This document shows, in pieces, positions 8,193 through 16,273 of a stretch of 21,963 nt of DNA. Each line of letters begins with the position of its first letter. Position 1 is the first letter of the stretch. The notes beneath the pieces were generated by a model. That model saw only the letters and a program-made list of their open reading frames with translations, made no database searches and was not told the DNA's origin. The stretch is from an uncultured Alistipes sp. (GTDB taxonomy: Bacteria; Bacteroidota; Bacteroidia; Bacteroidales; Rikenellaceae): NCBI GenBank assembly GCA_934754975.1, contig CAKVKI010000013.1:1-21963 (forward strand), given 5' to 3'. The position numbers and the translations under genes are program-made.

Positions 8193-8222
8193 TCTATTTA
8201 AATAGAGACTGTTTTAAAACAG
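8193..8222. repeat. Two adjacent 14-bp perfect palindromes
   Basis: TCTATTTAAATAGA (8193-8206) and CTGTTTTAAAACAG (8209-8222) are both perfect palindromes, separated by 2 nt. They lie 28-58 nt after the hybrid kinase stop codon. They have no loop, so cruciform or protein-binding roles are as plausible as RNA hairpins. Function is unknown. Confidence 0.6.
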
Positions 8223-8339
8223 ACTGATATATCGTAAATTCCGGGAGCAGGCTTTGTCCCCTCTCTTTCCGCCAAAGGGGAGTGCAATCTAGGTTGCATT
8301 TCCAATTTGCGTTAATAGTTTGATCCGAACTCGAATAAA

Positions 8340-8365
8340 AAAAGCCCCGGAATTCCGGGGCTTTT
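8340..8365. terminator. Bidirectional terminator between the hybrid kinase and the helicase
   Basis: A perfect 26-bp palindrome (AAAAGCCCCGGAA and its complement) is flanked by T-rich sequence in both directions: T8 on the minus strand and TTTT on the plus strand. It lies 9 nt beyond the helicase stop codon on the minus strand and serves two convergent genes. Confidence 0.85.
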
Positions 8366-8374
8366 CGATTGCGG

Positions 8375-10327
8375 CTATTTCCGCTTCTTGCCTTTTGCGG
8401 CGACCCGCTGGGCGGCCGTGACGGTCCGCTTGGGGGTCTTGCGGACGCTTTTGGCACCCTTGCCTTTGCCGTTCTCGTCGCGGCCCCATGCGGCGCCGTC
8501 GTCGAATTTCATAAATGCCGACCAATCGAAGCCTTCGTTGGGCATCTTGCTGAAATCGGGAATCTCCGGTTGGGGTTCGGCCTTGGGTTTGGCTTGCGGT
8601 TTGCGGCGCGGTGTCGTGCGCTCTTCATGCTGTTCCGCGGCTGTTTCGCGCGGCGGGAAAGCCTTTTTCGGCGCGGCGGCGCGGGCCGGACTGCCGGAGT
8701 CGTATTCCGCCGTTTTGGTGCGCCGGGGTTTGCGGGCGGGGGCTTCCTGCTCGCCGTCGCGGGCGATTTCGGCCATCGGACGCTGGCCCCGGTTGAGCCG
8801 GTTAAGTTTGCGGACGATCTCTTCCGCATCGTGGAACGGAACGCTCACGAACGAGAAATTATCCGATATCTGGACGTCGTTGATGTATTTGTCGCGCAGG
8901 CCGCACTTGAATTTGAGCATATCGACCAGCTTGCGTCCCGTATAGCCGTCGCGTCTGCCTACGGCCAGGAACAGCCGTGCCGTACCCTTGCGGTCCACCG
9001 AGAACGAACGGATTTCGGGGTAGTTGTTCTGGTCGAGTTCGCTGCGGAACGCCAGGCGCAGCAGGGCGCCCAACGCCACGTCGGGCGTGTATTCGGCCAG
9101 CAGTTCTTCGGCGAACTCCTTGTAGCCGTCGTAACTTTCGTTTTCGACGATCTCCTGCATATCCTCCTTGATCTTCAGCCGCTTCATCTCGACGATGTCC
9201 TGCGGCGAAGGGAGGGTTTCGCGTTTGATTTCGACCTTGATGTCGCGCATCAGGTTGTTCAGGCCCCGGAATTCGGAGGGCGAGACGAACGTGATGGCCG
9301 TGCCCTGCTTGCCGGCGCGGCCCGTACGGCCGATACGGTGTACATAGCTTTCGGAGTCCTGCGGCAGCGAGTAGTTGATGACGTGGGTCAGGCTGCCCAC
9401 GTCGATACCGCGCGCCGCCACGTCGGTAGCGACGAGGATATTGACCGAGCGGTCGCGGAATTTGCGGAGTATCTTTTCGCGCTGGGCCTGCGAAACGTCG
9501 CCGTGCAGCACTTCGGCGGCATAGCCGCGGGCGGCGAGCCGCGATGCGGTTTCGTCGGCCCCGATCTTGGTGCGGGCGAAGATGATGCCGTAAAACTCGG
9601 GTTCGACGTCGATGATGCGGGTCAGTGCGTCGAATTTGTCGGCTTCGCGCACCTCGAAGTAGATTTGCTCGGTGAGGTCGGTCGTGAGCTGTTTGTTCTC
9701 GACGCGCACGATCTCCGTGTCGCGCATGTAGGTTTTCGAGAGCCGGATGATGCGCTCGGGCATCGTCGCCGAGAAGAGCAGTACGCGCCGCTCCTCGCTG
9801 GTGTGGCTCATAATCTCCTCGACATCCTCCACGAAGCCCATGTTGAGCATTTCGTCGGCTTCGTCCAGTACGAGGTAACGGACGTTTTCGAGTTTCATCG
9901 TGCCGCGGCGGATGTGGTCCAGCACGCGGCCCGGAGTGCCGACGACGATATCGACGCCTTTCGAAAGCCGCCGCAGCTGTTCGCCCATCGCGGCGCCGCC
10001 GTAAATGGCAGTGATCGAGAGCCGTTTTTCGCGGTTGTAGGAGAGCAGTTCCTCGGCGGCCTGCAGCGCCAGTTCGCGCGTCGGCACGAGGATAATGGCC
10101 TGGACCGGTCCGCGGGCGGGTTCGAGCGACTGGAGTATCGGCAGGCCGTAGGCTGCGGTTTTACCCGTACCGGTCTGCGACTGAGCTATGATGTCGTTGG
10201 TTTTGGTAAGCAGGTGGGGGATTGTGAGCTTCTGGATTGCGGTGGGCGTCTCGAATCCCTTGGTGCGGACTGCGGCGAGCATCTGCTCGGAAAGGCCCAG
10301 TGCGCTGAAATCGTCTGTAATGGTCAT
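8375..10327 (-). CDS. DEAD-box RNA helicase with DbpA-type RNA-binding domain
   Basis: An ATP-dependent RNA helicase of 650 residues, close to the DeaD/CsdA type, likely acting in ribosome assembly and RNA decay. Motifs in order: Q-motif region with FETPTAIQ, motif I AQSQTGTGKT (48-57), Ia PTRELALQ (82-89), TPGR (131-134), DEAD (155-158), SAT (186-188), GIIFARTK near 247, ATDVAARGID near 300, HRIGRTGR (330-337). A DbpA-like RNA-binding domain spans about 448-520. A basic, low-complexity tail rich in Lys, Arg, Pro and Ala runs to the end and finishes KGKKRK. An ATG two codons upstream (10333) is possible. I prefer 10327 because the -7 box at 10347-10354 would leave only a few leader bases for the other start. 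Confidence 0.93.
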   Translation of the reverse strand: MTITDDFSALGLSEQMLAAVRTKGFETPTAIQKLTIPHLLTKTNDIIAQSQTGTGKTAAYGLPILQSLEPARGPVQAIILVPTRELALQAAEELLSYNREKRLSITAIYGGAAMGEQLRRLSKGVDIVVGTPGRVLDHIRRGTMKLENVRYLVLDEADEMLNMGFVEDVEEIMSHTSEERRVLLFSATMPERIIRLSKTYMRDTEIVRVENKQLTTDLTEQIYFEVREADKFDALTRIIDVEPEFYGIIFARTKIGADETASRLAARGYAAEVLHGDVSQAQREKILRKFRDRSVNILVATDVAARGIDVGSLTHVINYSLPQDSESYVHRIGRTGRAGKQGTAITFVSPSEFRGLNNLMRDIKVEIKRETLPSPQDIVEMKRLKIKEDMQEIVENESYDGYKEFAEELLAEYTPDVALGALLRLAFRSELDQNNYPEIRSFSVDRKGTARLFLAVGRRDGYTGRKLVDMLKFKCGLRDKYINDVQISDNFSFVSVPFHDAEEIVRKLNRLNRGQRPMAEIARDGEQEAPARKPRRTKTAEYDSGSPARAAAPKKAFPPRETAAEQHEERTTPRRKPQAKPKAEPQPEIPDFSKMPNEGFDWSAFMKFDDGAAWGRDENGKGKGAKSVRKTPKRTVTAAQRVAAKGKKRK

Positions 10328-10346
10328 GTGCATATTTTAATCGGGG

Positions 10347-10354
10347 CAAAGGTA
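10347..10354 (-). promoter_or_regulatory. Candidate promoter -7 box for the helicase
   Basis: The minus strand reads TACCTTTG, an exact TAnnTTTG match, 19 nt before the preferred start codon. No clear -33 element is seen. Confidence 0.5.
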
Positions 10355-10482
10355 CGATAAATAAAGCAGATAGATGCGAAAAGCACGAAAAAAGATGAAG
10401 TGCCTGCGCCGGGAGTTTGTCCGAATCTGTGCCAATTTACACCGTATCCGCAGCATGCCGGAGGGACGACGGCGAATTTTAT

Positions 10483-10490
10483 TACCTTTG
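10483..10490 (+). promoter_or_regulatory. Candidate promoter -7 box for the rhamnosidase
   Basis: TACCTTTG matches TAnnTTTG and lies 21 nt before the ATG. The same sequence appears as the helicase box on the opposite strand of this 184-nt divergent region. No -33 element is evident. Confidence 0.5.
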
Positions 10491-10511
10491 GTTCACTAAC
10501 TCAGCGTCTAG

Positions 10512-13133
10512 ATGAATAAATTCTTGCTTCTTGCCGTTTTGTGTGCGGCATTCCTGTGCGGCGGATGCGCCGGTGAAGACATGCGTTCGGTTCCGGAGAA
10601 CCTGCGCACCGAATATCTCGAAAATCCGCTTGGAACGGATGCTCCGGCGCCGCGGTTCACATGGACGGTCGCTACCGACCGCGAAAATTTCCAGCAGATG
10701 AAATATTGTGTCGAGGTTGCCGCGTCCGAAGAATTGCTGGCCTGCGGACAGGCGGACGTATGGTCTTCGGGACCGGTCTGCAGTTCCGCGATGCGGGTCG
10801 TGTACGGCGGCGAACCGCTCCGGGCCCGGACGAAATATTATTGGCGCGTGACTGTTTGGGGAAATTCGGGCCGTTGCCGGGTGTCGCCGGTCGCCGTGTT
10901 CGAAACGGGAAAAGGCGGCGAAGCGTGGACGGCGCAGTGGATCACGGACGGACATGACAGGGAGTTCGAGCCTGCGCCGATGTTCCGGCGTGAATTTTCG
11001 CTGGGAGGGGAGGTGGCCGCGGCACGTCTCTATATTGCAGCTGCGGGATATTACGTGTGTTATATCAACGGGGAGAGGGTCGGCGAAAACCTGCTCGATC
11101 CCGGCTATACGCATTTCGACAAACGGGTGTTGTATGTCACGCACGACGTGACGCGGCTGGTGCGGCAGGGGGCGAATGCCGTCGCCGCCGTACTGGGCAA
11201 CGGCTGGTACAACGAGCAGTCGGTGGCGGTGTGGAATTTCCACGAAGCCCGCTGGCGCGACCGTCCGCGCATGGCCTGTGAACTGCATGTGACCTATGCC
11301 GACGGTTCGCAGGAGGTCGTGGCGTCCGATTCGTCGTGGCGCACGGCAACGGGGCCTTATACCTACAATAACCTTTACAGCGGCGATATGTACGATGCGC
11401 GGCTCGAACAGCCGGGCTGGATGGAGCCGGGTTTCGATGACGGCCGCTGGCAGGCCGCCGCCGTGACTGCGGCCCCTGCGCCGATCGTCGCGGCTCAGCA
11501 GATGCCCGCTATCCGGGCCACCGAAGAGATCGCGCCCGATTCGGTACGCGCTTTCGGCGACCGGATTTATGTTTTTTCGTTTCCGAAAAATATGGCCGGA
11601 TTCTGCCGCCTGAAGGTGCGCGGCGAAGCCGGTACGCGCATTGCGCTCCGCTACGGCGAACTGCTCCGGGCCGACGGACGGCTCGAACAGGGCAATATCG
11701 ACGTCTATTACCGTCCGCAGAAACCCTATGAGACTTTCCAGCAGGATATCTTCACCCTGCGCGGCACGGGCGCCGAAGAGGAGTTCACCCCGTCGTTCAG
11801 CTACCACGGCTTTCAGTATGTGGAGGTCGAAGCGTCGCGTCCCGTGACGCTCACGGCCGAAAGCCTGACGGCGTTGTTTGTGCATACCGCCGTCGAGCCA
11901 GCCGGGGCGTTCTCGTGTTCCTCGCCGCTGCTCAACAAGGTCTGGGACGCCACGATGCAGGCTTACCGCAGCAATCTGCACAGCATTCCGACCGACTGTC
12001 CCCAGCGCGAGAAGAACGGCTGGACGGCCGACGCCCATGTTGCGGTCGATCTCGGCCTGCTGGGTTTCGACGGCATTACGTTCTACGAGAAGTGGATGAC
12101 CGACTTTATCGACAACCAGCGCGAGGCGGGCGATATTTCGGGCATCATCCCTTCGGCCGGGTGGGGCTACGGCGAGTGGCCCGGTCCGGTGTGGGATGCG
12201 GCGATGTTCCTGATTCCCGAAGCGCTCTGCAATTATTACGGCGACGTGCGCTGTATCGAGACGCTTTATCCGGCGATGGAGCGTTATCTGGCTTACCTCG
12301 GCACGAAAGAGCGGGACGGCTTCATTTCGTTCGGCATCGGCGACTGGGTCTATTGGCGCACGACGACCGATACGGAATTTACTTCGACGGCTTATTACTA
12401 TTACGACAATGTGCTGATGGCGCGTTTCGCCCGCCTGACGGGCCGCGATCCGAAACCTTACAGCGATAAGGCCGCGAAACTGCGGGAGCGGATCAATGCC
12501 AGATTCTTCGATCCCGCGACGGGAAATTACGCCGGGGGAACGCAGGCGGCGCAGGCTGTGGCACTGTGGCTGGGACTGGTGCCGGAGAAGCAGGAACGGA
12601 TTGTTGCCGGACGCTTGCACGAGTTGGTCGCCGCCAACGATTATTTCCTCGACTTCGGACTGCTGGGCAGCAAGACCGTGCCCGCGATGCTGACCCGTTA
12701 CGGCTATATCGGAGACGCGATGCGCATGGCGCTCAAGACCGATGCGCCGTCGTGGGGCTACTGGGTCGAAACGATGGGCTATACGACCCTGCCCGAAACA
12801 TGGACGCTGAGTCCGGAATTTCACGACGCCTCGCTCAACCATGTCTTTATGGGCGATGTGGCGGCGTGGTGCATGAATTCGCTGGCGGGCATCAACTACG
12901 ATCCTGCGGCCCCCGGATTCGAAAATATCCTGATTACGCCGCATTTCGTGCCCGAACTCGATTGGGCTAAGGGCGAATACCGTTCGGTGAGAGGATTCGT
13001 GGCAAGTGAATGGCGGCGCGAGGGCGGCCGGGTCGTGCTGACGGTGACCGTTCCGGCCGGTTCGACGGCTGAGGTCCGGGTGGACGGATATGCCGGACGT
13101 CTCGGTTCCGGAACACACACGCTCGAATTTTAG
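10512..13133 (+). CDS. GH78 alpha-L-rhamnosidase lipoprotein
   Basis: An 873-residue glycoside hydrolase predicted to release terminal alpha-L-rhamnose from glycans or plant glycosides. A lipoprotein signal ends at Cys19 (FLCGGC), so it should be membrane-anchored, periplasmic or surface exposed. Approximate order: N-terminal Ig/Fn3-like domain (LRTEYLENPLG, 30-130), rhamnosidase N domain (170-340), a beta-sandwich (350-455), the (alpha/alpha)6 catalytic barrel (460-790) and a C-terminal beta domain. The family motif DCPQREKNGW begins at Asp495; Glu500 is the likely general acid. GYTTLPETW with Glu762, and SLNHVFMGD with His777, match the second active-site region; Glu762 is a candidate general base. 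No SusC/D pair is adjacent, so it appears to be a single-gene unit with its own promoter and terminator. Confidence 0.93.
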   Translation: MNKFLLLAVLCAAFLCGGCAGEDMRSVPENLRTEYLENPLGTDAPAPRFTWTVATDRENFQQMKYCVEVAASEELLACGQADVWSSGPVCSSAMRVVYGGEPLRARTKYYWRVTVWGNSGRCRVSPVAVFETGKGGEAWTAQWITDGHDREFEPAPMFRREFSLGGEVAAARLYIAAAGYYVCYINGERVGENLLDPGYTHFDKRVLYVTHDVTRLVRQGANAVAAVLGNGWYNEQSVAVWNFHEARWRDRPRMACELHVTYADGSQEVVASDSSWRTATGPYTYNNLYSGDMYDARLEQPGWMEPGFDDGRWQAAAVTAAPAPIVAAQQMPAIRATEEIAPDSVRAFGDRIYVFSFPKNMAGFCRLKVRGEAGTRIALRYGELLRADGRLEQGNIDVYYRPQKPYETFQQDIFTLRGTGAEEEFTPSFSYHGFQYVEVEASRPVTLTAESLTALFVHTAVEPAGAFSCSSPLLNKVWDATMQAYRSNLHSIPTDCPQREKNGWTADAHVAVDLGLLGFDGITFYEKWMTDFIDNQREAGDISGIIPSAGWGYGEWPGPVWDAAMFLIPEALCNYYGDVRCIETLYPAMERYLAYLGTKERDGFISFGIGDWVYWRTTTDTEFTSTAYYYYDNVLMARFARLTGRDPKPYSDKAAKLRERINARFFDPATGNYAGGTQAAQAVALWLGLVPEKQERIVAGRLHELVAANDYFLDFGLLGSKTVPAMLTRYGYIGDAMRMALKTDAPSWGYWVETMGYTTLPETWTLSPEFHDASLNHVFMGDVAAWCMNSLAGINYDPAAPGFENILITPHFVPELDWAKGEYRSVRGFVASEWRREGGRVVLTVTVPAGSTAEVRVDGYAGRLGSGTHTLEF

Positions 13134-13140
13134 CGATAAA

Positions 13141-13172
13141 AAAATCCCCGCACCCGAAATGCGGGGATTTTT
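13141..13172 (+). terminator. Terminator of the rhamnosidase gene
   Basis: A 12-bp stem (13141-13152 with 13160-13171) closes a 7-nt loop and ends in a T run. It starts 7 nt after the stop codon. Confidence 0.88.
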
Positions 13173-13281
13173 GTGCTGGAACCTGCTCAGGGGACGGTTT
13201 CAGAGCCGGTTGGGAGCCCTGGCCGGGCGGTGTGGCCGGACGATAAGAGGGGCTTCGGGCGGTCGATTGAAATATTTTTGT

Positions 13282-13289
13282 TATATTTG
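13282..13289 (+). promoter_or_regulatory. Candidate promoter -7 box for fabI
   Basis: TATATTTG is an exact TAnnTTTG match, 23 nt before the ATG at 13313. No -33 TTTG is found at the usual spacing. Confidence 0.5.
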
Positions 13290-13312
13290 CCCGAATTTTT
13301 AATCTAAATAGG

Positions 13313-14182
13313 ATGGCATACAATTTATTGAAAGGCAAGAAGGGCCTTATTTTCGGGGCGCTCAACGAGCAGTCGATCGCATGGAAAGTGGCGGAACGCG
13401 CCGTTGAAGAGGGTGCCGAAATCGTTCTCACGAATACTGCCGTATCTATTCGCATGGGTACAATCAGCCAGCTGGCTGAAAAATGCAATACGATCGTCGT
13501 TCCGGCCGACGCAACGAGCGTCGGGGACCTGGAAAATCTGATCGACAAAACGATGGAACATTTCGGGGGGAAGTTCGACTTCATGCTCCACTCGATCGGC
13601 ATGTCGCCCAACGTCCGCAAGGGCCGCACGTACGACGACCTGGATTACGATTACCTCTCGAAAACGCTCGATATTTCGGCGATTTCATTCCACAAGGCTA
13701 TTCAGGTGGCCCGCCGCAGGGACGCTATCAACGACTGGGGTTCGATCGTGGCGCTGAGCTATATCGCCGCACAGCGTACGCTTTACGGCTATAACGACAT
13801 GGCGGACGCCAAGGCGCTGCTGGAGTCGATCGCCCGCAGTTTCGGGTATATTTACGGCCGTGAAAAGAACGTGCGCATCAACACCGTGTCGCAGTCGCCG
13901 ACTCCGACCACCGCCGGAAGCGGCGTACTGGGACTGGGCGACCTGATGGAGTTCGCCGAGAACATGTCGCCGCTGGGCAACGCTTCGGCAGAGGACTGCG
14001 CCGACTATGTGCTGACGCTCTTCTCGGACCTCACGCGCAAGGTGACGATGCAGAATCTCTACCACGACGGCGGTTTCTCGTCGATGGGTATGAGCCGCCG
14101 CGCCATGAAAACCTACGAAAAGGGACTTCGTTTCGACGACGTGCAGCAGAACCAGTATCCGTTCGGCAAGGACGCGGAATAG
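13313..14182 (+). CDS. fabI: Enoyl-[acyl-carrier-protein] reductase, FabI type
   Basis: The protein catalyses the NAD(P)H-dependent reduction of trans-2-enoyl-ACP, the last step of each fatty-acid elongation cycle. It is an SDR-fold protein of 289 residues. The N-terminal nucleotide-binding segment includes FGALNEQSIAW (14-24), with LHSIGMSP at about 92-99. The FabI catalytic residues are in place: Tyr150 in ALSYIAAQR, then Tyr160 and Lys167 in the YxxxxxxK arrangement (YNDMADAK). It is about 27 residues longer than the 262-residue E. coli enzyme, mostly at the C-terminus after DGGFSSMGMSRR. It appears to be monocistronic, with its own -7 box and a shared downstream terminator. Confidence in the assignment is high; the choice of cofactor is not readable. 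Confidence 0.95.
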   Translation: MAYNLLKGKKGLIFGALNEQSIAWKVAERAVEEGAEIVLTNTAVSIRMGTISQLAEKCNTIVVPADATSVGDLENLIDKTMEHFGGKFDFMLHSIGMSPNVRKGRTYDDLDYDYLSKTLDISAISFHKAIQVARRRDAINDWGSIVALSYIAAQRTLYGYNDMADAKALLESIARSFGYIYGREKNVRINTVSQSPTPTTAGSGVLGLGDLMEFAENMSPLGNASAEDCADYVLTLFSDLTRKVTMQNLYHDGGFSSMGMSRRAMKTYEKGLRFDDVQQNQYPFGKDAE

Positions 14183-14201
14183 CCGGCGAAGATGCTTGAA
14201 T

Positions 14202-14233
14202 AAAAGGGAAAGCCTGAAAAGGCTTTCCCTTTT
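14202..14233. terminator. Bidirectional terminator between fabI and the cyd cluster
   Basis: A perfect 13-bp stem (14202-14214 with 14221-14233) closes a 6-nt loop. It is followed by T residues on the plus strand (after fabI) and by TTTTATT on the minus strand (after the lipoprotein gene). The two genes converge here. Confidence 0.88.
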
Positions 14234-14267
14234 TTATTGTAGGTGCGAAATCATTGTTCGTGCCGGT

Positions 14268-15095
14268 TTAAATTATATCTCCCGTGCTGTTGGCGTACTG
14301 GATGATCTCGAAATTATGTACGGCTTGCGCCGGAGCCGTAAAATAGTCGCTCTCGCCCGAAAGTCGGTAGACGCCCCTTTGTATGTCGACGGCTTCGATA
14401 CGCAGCGAGTCGTACTTGAAGGAGCGCAGCGAATCGGCCCTGTGGTAGCGGAGCAATATGCCGCCTTGGGGAAGCGCTGTTGCCGTCCTGATTTTCCGGG
14501 GATAAGGTCCGTCCATATAGAGATTTGTTTTCACGCTGTCCGCAATGTGGAACGAAATGTGCCACGACCAATCGTCGTCGAGGTAATAATCTCCCTTGTA
14601 TTCCGTCAGATTGACCCAATAGCCGTTGAAGTTCCTGATCGCCGGGTCGATGTATTCAGATTTTACGGAGTCGGGCAGCTGCTGCTCATAGAATTCGCGG
14701 AAGTTCGGGTCGTTTAAATAAGACATGTAGACCGAATCGAGGTAGCGGTTCTCGAAAAACCGGTGGGCGGGACTGTTCCGGTTGTGGGTGATAAACCTGT
14801 ATTCGCGGTAGAGTTCCTTTCCTTCCGCCTTGCGGTAATGAGTTTCGATAACGGTTATCGAATCGGCCGGGTCGAATTGGGTGAAGAACAGTTTGCCGCC
14901 GAGCTGGCGGCGAACCGTATCTTCTACCGAGACGGGGACGGTCTGCCGGTCTGCATCTTCTACCGAGGCGGTACGGTCTGTCGGTTGCGGACTTTGGGCT
15001 GCCGGGGGTGTGGTTTGCAGGTTTGCAGTTGCTTTTCCCGGACGGGAACCGCAACTGCAGAATACAAACAGGAGTAATATTATGCTATATTTCAT
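14268..15095 (-). CDS. Lipoprotein of unknown function following cydB
   Basis: A 275-residue predicted lipoprotein. I start it at 15095 rather than at the longer in-frame ATG (15182), because this yields a lipoprotein signal: MKYSIILLLFVF followed by CSC, with Cys15 the likely lipidated residue. The upstream version would overlap the cydB end and has no signal. After a Pro/Thr/Gln-rich linker (about residues 20-60) comes a soluble domain rich in aromatic and acidic residues, including FNGYWVNLTEYKGDYYLDDD and a GPYPRKIRTA segment. It may belong to one of the Bacteroidetes lipoprotein DUF families (DUF4738 is one possibility), but I do not recognise it firmly. It begins 20 nt after cydB on the same strand and ends at the shared terminator, so it is probably co-transcribed with the oxidase. 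Function is unknown. Confidence 0.8.
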   Translation of the reverse strand: MKYSIILLLFVFCSCGSRPGKATANLQTTPPAAQSPQPTDRTASVEDADRQTVPVSVEDTVRRQLGGKLFFTQFDPADSITVIETHYRKAEGKELYREYRFITHNRNSPAHRFFENRYLDSVYMSYLNDPNFREFYEQQLPDSVKSEYIDPAIRNFNGYWVNLTEYKGDYYLDDDWSWHISFHIADSVKTNLYMDGPYPRKIRTATALPQGGILLRYHRADSLRSFKYDSLRIEAVDIQRGVYRLSGESDYFTAPAQAVHNFEIIQYANSTGDII

Positions 15096-15115
15096 TCGGT
15101 GGGAGTCAGTCGGTA

Positions 15116-16267
15116 TTAATATTGGTGGTCGTCCCCGCGTATCTCTTCGCGGGTGATCGGCTTGCGGTTCATGGCCCGCCATGCGTACCAGATATAGGCT
15201 GCGACGAACGGGATCATCAGCGAGACGATGCTCATCACTTTGAGGGTGAATTCGCTAGACGACGAGTTGTAGATCGTCAGCGACGACTGCATGTCCGCCA
15301 GCGACGGGTAGTAGGCTGTGTTGTTCCATCCGGCACACAGCAGCAGGGCCAGCACCGTCAGTACGGTGCCTGCGCCGCCGAACCAGACGGCGTTGCGCTT
15401 CCCGCGCCAGCCCGAATAGATGCTCCACAGCACCGACACTACGCCGATCAGCAGCGCTGCGGCCACATAGGGCATTTCGATCATGTTGTGCAGGTATTTG
15501 TAGGGTTCGACCGAAATCCGGCCTGCGGCATCGACCGCCCAGCCGTCGGAGAAGAGCAGCCAGACGAAGAACGTCAGGAAAAATACGAGGAACGGGGCGG
15601 CGAGCGTCAGCATGCGCCTGCGGGCGCGGGCGAAGAGCGTTTCGTCGGCGATGTTGTTCATGAAATACTGGCAGGCCAGCATTCCGGCGAGAAACATTAC
15701 GGCCAGCCCCAGCGCCACGTTGCGCAGGTCTCCGAGGGCTTCGAGACCGTGCCAGGGCGTGGTCCACTGCGAGATGACCGTTGCGCTGCCGCTGCCTGCG
15801 CCGTTGGCCAGGTTGAGACGGTCCACCGTGAAGTTTGCACCCGTGAAGAGCGTCCCGACGGCTGTTCCCAGCAGCAGGGGACCCGCAATGCCGTTTATCA
15901 TCAGGAAGATGTTGAACGTCTTTTCCCCGAATACGTTGCCCGGCTTGCGGCGGTATTCATAGGCTACGGCCTGAATGACGAAGACCAGCAGGATCGCCAT
16001 CCAGACATAGAACGCGCCGCCGAACGAGGTGGAGTAGAAAAGCGGAAACGAGGCGAAGAACGCGCCGCCGAAGGTGACGAGCGTCGTGAAGGTGAACTCC
16101 CATTTGCGGCCCAGCGAATTGACCAGCATGTTGCGCTCGTCTTCGCTCCTGCCGATGTCGTAAAGCAGTCCCTGTCCGCCCTGCACGAAGAGCAGGAAGA
16201 CCAGCAGCGCTCCCAGCAGGGAGATAATCAGCCACCAATAATGTTGCAAGAGTGTTATAGTCTCCAT
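15116..16267 (-). CDS. cydB: Cytochrome bd ubiquinol oxidase subunit II
   Basis: This is the second integral membrane subunit of cytochrome bd oxidase, which oxidises quinol and reduces O2 to water. At 383 residues it is near the usual length and has about eight or nine hydrophobic segments. It contains the CydB-like segment GRKWEFTFTTLVTFGGAFFA and FPLFYSTSFGG, with VFVIQAVAYEYRRK. The start lies 6 nt after the cydA stop, so the two are translated from one message. The subunit has no haem-ligand motif of its own, as expected. An unrecognised lipoprotein gene follows 20 nt downstream. Confidence 0.95.
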   Translation of the reverse strand: METITLLQHYWWLIISLLGALLVFLLFVQGGQGLLYDIGRSEDERNMLVNSLGRKWEFTFTTLVTFGGAFFASFPLFYSTSFGGAFYVWMAILLVFVIQAVAYEYRRKPGNVFGEKTFNIFLMINGIAGPLLLGTAVGTLFTGANFTVDRLNLANGAGSGSATVISQWTTPWHGLEALGDLRNVALGLAVMFLAGMLACQYFMNNIADETLFARARRRMLTLAAPFLVFFLTFFVWLLFSDGWAVDAAGRISVEPYKYLHNMIEMPYVAAALLIGVVSVLWSIYSGWRGKRNAVWFGGAGTVLTVLALLLCAGWNNTAYYPSLADMQSSLTIYNSSSSEFTLKVMSIVSLMIPFVAAYIWYAWRAMNRKPITREEIRGDDHQY

Positions 16268-16273
16268 AGTCGT

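Noticed and set aside
8369..10360. A 663-codon plus-strand open frame opposite the helicase
   Set aside because: Shadow of the DEAD-box gene, with no domain, promoter or plausible start.
10482..13118. An 878-codon minus-strand open frame opposite the rhamnosidase
   Set aside because: It mirrors a certain GH78 gene. GC-rich codon use on the plus strand removes stops from the opposite frame, and the translation is Arg/His-rich with no recognisable domain.
15096..15182. Longer start for the lipoprotein after cydB
   Set aside because: It would overlap the 3' end of cydB and place a charged, Pro/Arg-rich stretch before the signal peptide, destroying the lipoprotein signal.
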